A DNA stretch of 64,000 bases from Amylostereum areolatum (lineage: Eukaryota; Basidiomycota; Agaricomycetes; Russulales; Stereaceae), in NCBI GenBank assembly GCA_012932865.1, contig SAXG01000007.1:1116001-1180000 (forward strand). Direction: 5' to 3'. Of this stretch, positions 58,532 through 64,000 are shown piece after piece. The position numbers were made by a program, and so were the translations under genes. Each line of letters begins with the position of its first letter. Position 1 is the stretch's first letter. The notes below the pieces were generated by a model, which was not told the origin of the DNA, ran no database searches, and saw nothing but the letters and a program-made list of their open reading frames with translations.

Positions 58532-61500
58532 CTAGTGGGAACCCGTAAAAACCCATTCTAAAGCCTCCTGAGCCACATTCGAGGTCGATGCTGCCGTTGT
58601 GGTCGGACTAGGCGCAGCTGCAGGAACGCGCAGGGCTTCGGGTGAGAGGTAATCAAGCAAGAGCGGGGTCTCTAACTCCCCGCCCTCCACCAAGTCTTCA
58701 GCCACGAGGTGGTCACCCTCATGCGCGGTGAGCTCTTCCTCGGTCGGCACAATCAATCCCCTTGCGTTATCCACTTCGTCCCTATCCGCATCCTCCCAAT
58801 CCATGTCACCCTCGACGGCCTCTCCCGCCGACTCGTCTCCCAACTCGTCCTCCGAATCGGACACGGTAACCGTGTTAGCTTGTTCATGAGTGCGCTTCTT
58901 TGAGTTTGTGCCAGCAAGCACCTTGTCGAGGGCATGGAACTTGACGGTCGGAATATACTTGACCTTTTGAGTACCCTAAAGTTCTTCGTTAGCATTTAAA
59001 TCGGAGAGGACACCATGATCATACCTTAGTACGTTGGCTCATGAAGTGTTGCCGAAGTTGGATCGTTCGGATTAACGTCGCCGCTTTCATACGATTGCGT
59101 AGCGGACTGTTAATTTTCGTCATTTGAGACCCCGTGCGCTCGTCTGCCATCGAGTTGGGCATGACAGAGAAAAGCTTGTCGGCAAAGAACTGAAGGCATC
59201 ATCAAGTCAAATGATGAGTGAAATAACATGGAAAAGGGTCGCGTACCGCGAGCACACATGCATGAGGGTGGTCGATGAGACGGGACCACCAATCACGAGG
59301 TGACATATCAGGTAAGAGCGGGTGGTTAAAAGGATATTCGCCTCGAGCGTAGACAGTCAACTGGTTGTTTAGCTGGAGCAGTGCCTGCACGGCGTCCAGC
59401 CCATTGATCGGCTCCTTCTTGTGCATATACTCAATCCGTAGCTGGTCGACAAGGAAGGTGCCTACGCGGCGTAGGATGTCGTTGCCGGTGTTGGCTTCAG
59501 AAGCTGTTCGTTGATTAGCTGCACCTTGTACAATGATCACACCGCTGGATAGCGGATTGACCCGACTTTGCTTGAGAATCTTGCTGTCACGGTAGGCTGT
59601 ATAGAGATGTGAGCTGAGATCGGAGAAGGATGAGAACGGTACAGAATAGGATGAAGAAGCATTCCGGAGACGTAGATGTCGGATGGGTTGTCATGGATCA
59701 TTTGCTTGAATCGGAAATTGAGGATGCGTCGGATACATTCCTTCACCTCGGGCTCGAGACCCCCGGCCATAGAACCCTCTAGGAAGGACTTGAATGATGC
59801 CATTACAGCCAACCAGAACAGGAAGACGTCCGCTACAGTTGAATGCGTGGATTCAAGACATTGGATAGCATTGGCGATGGGCTTGATAACACTCAATAGG
59901 ACTTCGACGTCGGCAGTGAACTGGAACGCGGGAGGGCTGCGAGCAATGAAGCTTGCATTGACATCCTGTGGGGTTTACTGAGCATGAGCGCTGGAAAGAT
60001 CAGAGGGGAATGGGTACGCACTGGTATCTTGATTCCTTCGCTCACTACTTCCTCGATGATGGGTCGGCATCGCTGTACCGAGTCCGCTGAGTGCGCAACA
60101 CCGGCAAAGCGTGTCTTCCCAAATGCGACGAGTCCTCGTCCGATACGTGGGTGGCGCTTCTTGACATGGTTGAACGCGGTCTTAGCAAACGTTGATTTGC
60201 TAAAGAACTTGATTGTGCGCCGTACAGTAACAATGGTCTACCGACACCGCATGAGTACTTGGAACCGTGCAAGTAAGCGTAACACACACCTTTTTGAAAG
60301 GCTTGAGGGAACTGATATCCTTCGCCGTGTTGCTGAGGCGATGGCATGGGTCGGGGGTGTTCAGGATCCAAGGGAACTTCTCCTGCACGATTTCCCGTGC
60401 AAGTCGTGTATTTCCCGTGTCATCTGAGACAATCATCGAAACGTTCTTCGGATCGATCTTCTCCATAACCTGAAGTTGTCAGTGTTGATGGACGAGAGTA
60501 TGGAAACAAAAAGATTAACAAACCTCGACGATGACTTCTGCGAGGTGCTCCGTGGTGTGAGACTCTGCAGAAGTCTCGCTACCTTTGATCAGAAAGACTT
60601 GACGGTCAGGGGTGATAACGTGGATGGTGTAGATTGAGTTTGGGAGGCGTGTCGTGCTACCGTCGAAGGAGACGGTGAGGTTCTTCTGTGTGCGCAAAAA
60701 CTTGATGTTATAGTCGACAACCTTCTCGGCTTCGGATGCCAGGAGACTCTCCAGGATTGTTGTTGCTGACGGTGGTGCATAGAAAGGCACGAGCTCAGTG
60801 AATATGGCCTTCCATTCAGGAGAATCTGCGAGTTCGTACGCGACCCCTCCAACCGTGAAAAGCTTGAGAATAAGGTAGTCGAGCTTGTGTTTGAGAGCCT
60901 TCTTTTTTGCGCTGACAGAGTGGGGAAAGATAGAGGTTTGCTTGAGCTTTTGAGGGGCCTTGGAGGTAGAAGCGGCTGAAGGCCGAGACGAAGTACTGTT
61001 ACTGTAGGAAGGTGAGAAACAACGACACACGTATATACGAATTGGGAGCAAACCTGATTGAGTCATTGTTGGTGATAGACGCCGCCTTCATCGCTTCCTG
61101 GTCCTCCTCCACTCGCGTCAATGGGGCCTTCTCCTTCAGCTCCTTGCGTGCCCTCTCCTTCAAGTCCTCGGGAACATACGCACAAGCAGACGCGGCATGG
61201 TCGATTATGCGGCCTTTCTGTCTCGCGGACTTTCCAGACCCCAACGCGTATGTCTTGTTGCACCCAGGCCTGCCGTCGGTACGAGGTTTCATACCCACGC
61301 ACCTAAGAATCTTCTTACCATCCGAGTTAGCATCCTTAGGACGGCACATAAGCGCGAGCTCGTGAAGAAGGTCATTCTTGTGGAGCCCTTGGCTCCCGGC
61401 CGCCTCATTCTCGGATGCAGTTTCGTAGTCGTCCCACACATTCCTGACAGCCACGGCGGCGGCCTTCTTTCCTCGCCTCGAGTTGGTCTTTCTTTTCTTT

Positions 61501-62004
61501 CGGAGTGGCTCCTTCGGCAATGGCTTGTCGGAGCCATCGGGCTCTGATTCACTAGCAGCCTGCTGATCTATGATATTAGCAGGTTTCCGTCGAAAAAAAT
61601 ATGGCGGAGCGTACCTCAAGAGAACTGCTCATCTGGAGAAAATTGGCAGCCAAGGTAAGATCATCTACCCATTTCTCCAAGATGACATCTGAACCCCCGG
61701 AGGTTGACAGTGCATCCCGCAACACGCGTACAACAGCGTCAAGACCAGGTCCACACTCTTCCAAAGAGAATGGACAGGGCCCAGGTTTACGACCACCGCG
61801 CGCGAAGGTCACTTCAAGAGTGCGGTTGAGAGCACCGACAACACCGTAATCTTGAGCTTCTTCGGAGTTCGGATCGACCACAAAGTTGCGGAAGTCATAG
61901 CGGGGACCGAGAGCATCAGCCAACGGTACAGTTTCAGGCAAGTGCTGCAGGAGATAGTGGAGATTGTCCAGTTTTGCCATGAGGCGTGCTGAGAGGGGCG
62001 CCAT
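58532..62004 (-). CDS. hAT-family transposase (DUF659 / RNase-H-like)
   Basis: Many short introns. It begins MAPLSARLMAKLDNLHYLLQ. A BED-like zinc region may lie at about residues 230-280 (CRPKDANSDGKKILRCVG, GCNKTYALG). The RNase-H-like core has LTVSFDGSTTRLPNSIYTIHVITPDR, TEHLAEVIVE, VSMIVSDDTGNTRLAREIV, KFPWILNTPDPCHRLSNTAKD and HPRIGRGLVAFGKTRF. The hAT dimerisation region is DWWSRLIDHPHACVLA with FSVMPNSMADERTGSQM and SPLRNRMKAATLIRTIQLRQH. The acidic tail (VSDSEDELGDES, DMDWEDADRDE) ends EWVFTGSH. A TATA-like sequence lies 57 bp upstream (62061-62068). No stop was seen in the exons read. Confidence 0.75.
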
Positions 62005-62060
62005 CTTGGTACTTAGGGGGACTGGGGCGCATCAAAGTCGGGCACGACAGTGGAGCCATG

Positions 62061-62068
62061 TATTTATA
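62061..62068 (-). promoter_or_regulatory. TATA-like box of the hAT transposase gene
   Basis: On the minus strand this reads TATAAATA, 57 bp upstream of the chosen start at 62004. Confidence 0.45.
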
Positions 62069-62294
62069 CTGATCTATATGCCATACATTGGAAATAATAC
62101 GAGGGGTCGCTGGGTATTGGTGGACGGCCGCTGCTTGACATCCCGCCGCGCCCCGACGGTTGGGAAGGGTGCCTGTTCAAAAAGGTTTTTGAACCATGGA
62201 TTTTGCGGGGTCATTTATGAACGTGTTCATGAACCATGTTTATAAACCGTTAAAGAAGATTAGTTAAAAAAAGTCCTTTTTTCACGGTACTGTA

Positions 62295-62666
62295 CCTTTA
62301 CGACCAAGTGTTCGGTCGAAAAAAGCGTTACGCGTTACTGAACATATGAACCACCGGAAGTTCGGTTCGAAACCCAGTGTGACGCGTGACATACGAACAA
62401 TGGCCTCAGGCTCCACCAACTCCAGGTGGCGCGCCATGGCCCACCGCCAATCTGAGACACGGCAACGCAGACAGGCCACGCTATTCCTTATAGGTGAGGC
62501 AATGGCCCGCATATATAAATTTGCGATTTTTTTGCGCCTCGGGAAACTCTCGCTCTTTCCTTGCACTGCCAAACTTCAACATCCTCCGGACTCGACTCGG
62601 AGTCCCCTCACCCATTCTCCCTCCCCTCTTATGCCTCCCAAACTTACAGACCACGTTGAATACGAG
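62295..62666 (+). other. Spacer with possible first exon cut by the LTR element
   Basis: A TATA-like ATATATAAA lies at about 62510. ATG at 62631 opens MPPKLTDHVEYE, which ends exactly at the LTR. To the right of the element the window resumes in an open frame (SESDFGEELSEFCDVEYS). The link is inference. Confidence 0.4.
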
Positions 62667-62972
62667 TGTCACGGTTCGCCCTTTTGCTCCGCTTTTTCCT
62701 TGCTTTCTCGCGCTATCTGATCTCACACCTGTGGATCAATCCCCTTTGATGGCATCGCTGATGTGCCCCTTGGTCTGTGCACATCCCCTCCCTAGTATAT
62801 ATAGCTGGCCTGCATGTATCTAGTTCCTTAGTCTTTCCTCCTAGTCTTTACCGGCTTAGAGTGCAATGTACTGTTCTCCCTTTGTTCCCTGATTCCCCCT
62901 TCCTCTGAGCCACTGCCTGTGTCGCGACTTAGAAGGCTATTGGATGCATTCCTTAGTCGGTCGTTCTTGACA
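62667..62972 (+). repeat. 5' long terminal repeat (306 bp)
   Basis: It starts TGTCACGG and ends TTCTTGACA (TG...CA). It carries a TATATATA at about 62796-62803 as a U3 promoter. It differs from the second copy at one position (C/T in CTCCCTTTG versus CTCTCTTTG). Confidence 0.9.
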
Positions 62973-63622
62973 TTAGGAAAGACTCTTCTTACTTCTACCT
63001 CGCGACGCTTTTGATGCACTTCCACTCGTTCTATGACCCCTCGTCCCCCATCGCTCGTCTGCCTTGCACCACAGACCATGCGCGACCGTCTATTGCTAGA
63101 CGTTAAATACTGCTATCAGGTTTAATCAGCTTATCGCTCCCCCATCGCTGACATCATCGGACTTAGAATTTTGGACACCGCGCGCACCAGACCCCCACCC
63201 AGACCACCAGACCCCCACGTGATCACCCTGAGCATGGTGCATAACTGCTTCGCAATTCAGAACTGTTACTGTGGCAGACGGCGATGTGGATCACTGTCAA
63301 AGCCAGCGGGATAAGCGGAAAGTAGCCCACTCGCTGCGCATGGTTGGCACTGGTTTGCTGAGCTCTATGTGGCACTAATGGAGATGAGGAGCATCGGCGA
63401 TGCATCGGGTTGGCAGGAGTTTGCACTGGCCGCTTCGGCGGCTATGGCCTGAACCTTGATTGCTTAGCTGCGACCCCTCCTGCATGAGGCTATAAACTGC
63501 TCGACTTCGACCTTGACTTGGACGCCTGAAGGATGGTGCTAGAATTGGTATTTTGGACCTTTTTTTTTTACTTGTTTTACTTGTTTTGTTCGCCGGGTCG
63601 TCGAACCTTGAAGCGGGGGTAT

Positions 63623-63928
63623 TGTCACGGTTCGCCCTTTTGCTCCGCTTTTTCCTTGCTTTCTCGCGCTATCTGATCTCACACCTGTGGATCAATCCCC
63701 TTTGATGGCATCGCTGATGTGCCCCTTGGTCTGTGCACATCCCCTCCCTAGTATATATAGCTGGCCTGCATGTATCTAGTTCCTTAGTCTTTCCTCCTAG
63801 TCTTTACCGGCTTAGAGTGCAATGTACTGTTCTCTCTTTGTTCCCTGATTCCCCCTTCCTCTGAGCCACTGCCTGTGTCGCGACTTAGAAGGCTATTGGA
63901 TGCATTCCTTAGTCGGTCGTTCTTGACA
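63623..63928 (+). repeat. 3' long terminal repeat (306 bp)
   Basis: One substitution against the 5' LTR over 306 bp, the mark of a young element. Confidence 0.9.
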
Positions 63929-64000
63929 CTCGGAGTCCGACTTCGGTGAGGAACTTTCGGAGTTCTGCGACGTTGAGTATAGCCGCTGCGCTAGCTTCCT

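Larger units (their letters stand above)
58399..62294. mobile_element. hAT-family DNA transposon
   Basis: Near-terminal inverted sequences frame the transposase: TAGTGTACCGTT followed by A-run at 58399 onward, and TACAGTACCGTG followed by A-run inverted at 62294 inward. They match at about 14 of 17 positions. Inside lie subterminal GTTCATGAAC motifs (near 58438-58447 and 62222-62237). I could not find the expected 8-bp target duplication, so the exact ends are tentative and the insertion may be old or its ends altered. Confidence 0.55.
62667..63928 (+). mobile_element. Non-autonomous LTR retrotransposon (TRIM-like, Ty3/Gypsy-type ends)
   Basis: Two LTRs of 306 bp flank only about 650 bp of internal DNA (62973-63622), with no gag or pol readable. 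A purine tract (AAGCGGGGGTAT) directly precedes the 3' LTR, as in fungal Ty3/Gypsy elements. The internal part starts TTAGGAAAGACTC. I did not find a 5-bp target duplication (left flank ACGAG, right flank CTCGG). Confidence 0.8.

Noticed and set aside
58391..62302. 8-bp target duplication for the hAT element
   Set aside because: Flanks AAATAGGC and CCTTTACG do not match, and small shifts of the boundary did not produce a match either.
62662..63933. 5-bp target duplication for the LTR element
   Set aside because: Flanks ACGAG and CTCGG do not match in the direct orientation.
1..64000. CRISPR arrays, rRNA or tRNA genes, bacterial operons
   Set aside because: No regularly spaced direct repeats, no convincing tRNA T-loop with cloverleaf context, no rRNA-like tract. 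The gene structure is fungal with spliceosomal introns.

Overview
The window looks like nuclear DNA from a filamentous basidiomycete, probably an Agaricomycete. Nearly all genes are broken by introns of about 50-65 bp with GTRNGT donors. The families present are typical of mushroom-forming fungi: a Plavaka transposase, a DUF6532-like cargo gene, a DUF6535-like membrane protein, an F-box gene, a basidiomycete kinase-like gene and a hAT transposase. All reading here is by eye. Family names come from recognised motifs, not from a database search.

Layout. 0-0.4 kb: partial pyridoxamine-phosphate-oxidase-like gene. 0.6-9.2 kb: a branched-chain 2-oxoacid dehydrogenase E2 gene (DBT type) split in two by a 6.9 kb Plavaka-class DNA transposon that carries its transposase and a divergent second gene. 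9.6-12.5 kb: a short-chain dehydrogenase and, convergent to it, a peroxisomal dienoyl-CoA isomerase ending in SKL. 13.9-29.6 kb: four intact aldehyde dehydrogenase paralogues, two on the minus strand and two on the plus strand. Between the pairs lie a decayed membrane-protein gene and an MFS drug/H+ antiporter gene with three frameshifts. 30.2-36.2 kb: a DUF6535-like membrane protein, a small hypothetical protein, and the histone chaperone NAP1.

36.9-53.3 kb: a family of four paralogous secreted proteins (three minus, one plus). Each has a signal peptide, a Cys-bearing N-terminal domain, a dibasic site, a glycine/alanine/valine-rich repeat-like domain and a variable C-terminal tail. Lying among them are a poly(A)-tailed retroposed sequence with a 15-bp target duplication and a Sae2/Ctp1/CtIP DNA-end-resection gene. 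53.8-58.3 kb: an F-box gene, a 1-kb G-rich minisatellite that reads as collagen-like Gly-X-Y, and a kinase-like gene. 58.4-62.3 kb: a hAT transposon. 62.6-64 kb: a short non-autonomous LTR retrotransposon with almost identical LTRs.

Functionally the left half is rich in aldehyde, fatty-acid and branched-chain amino-acid catabolism (E2, SDR, dienoyl-CoA isomerase, four ALDHs). No operon-like logic is implied in a fungus. The strongest stories are the transposon-broken E2 gene, the inverted ALDH quartet around a dead transporter, and the uncharacterised four-member secreted family.
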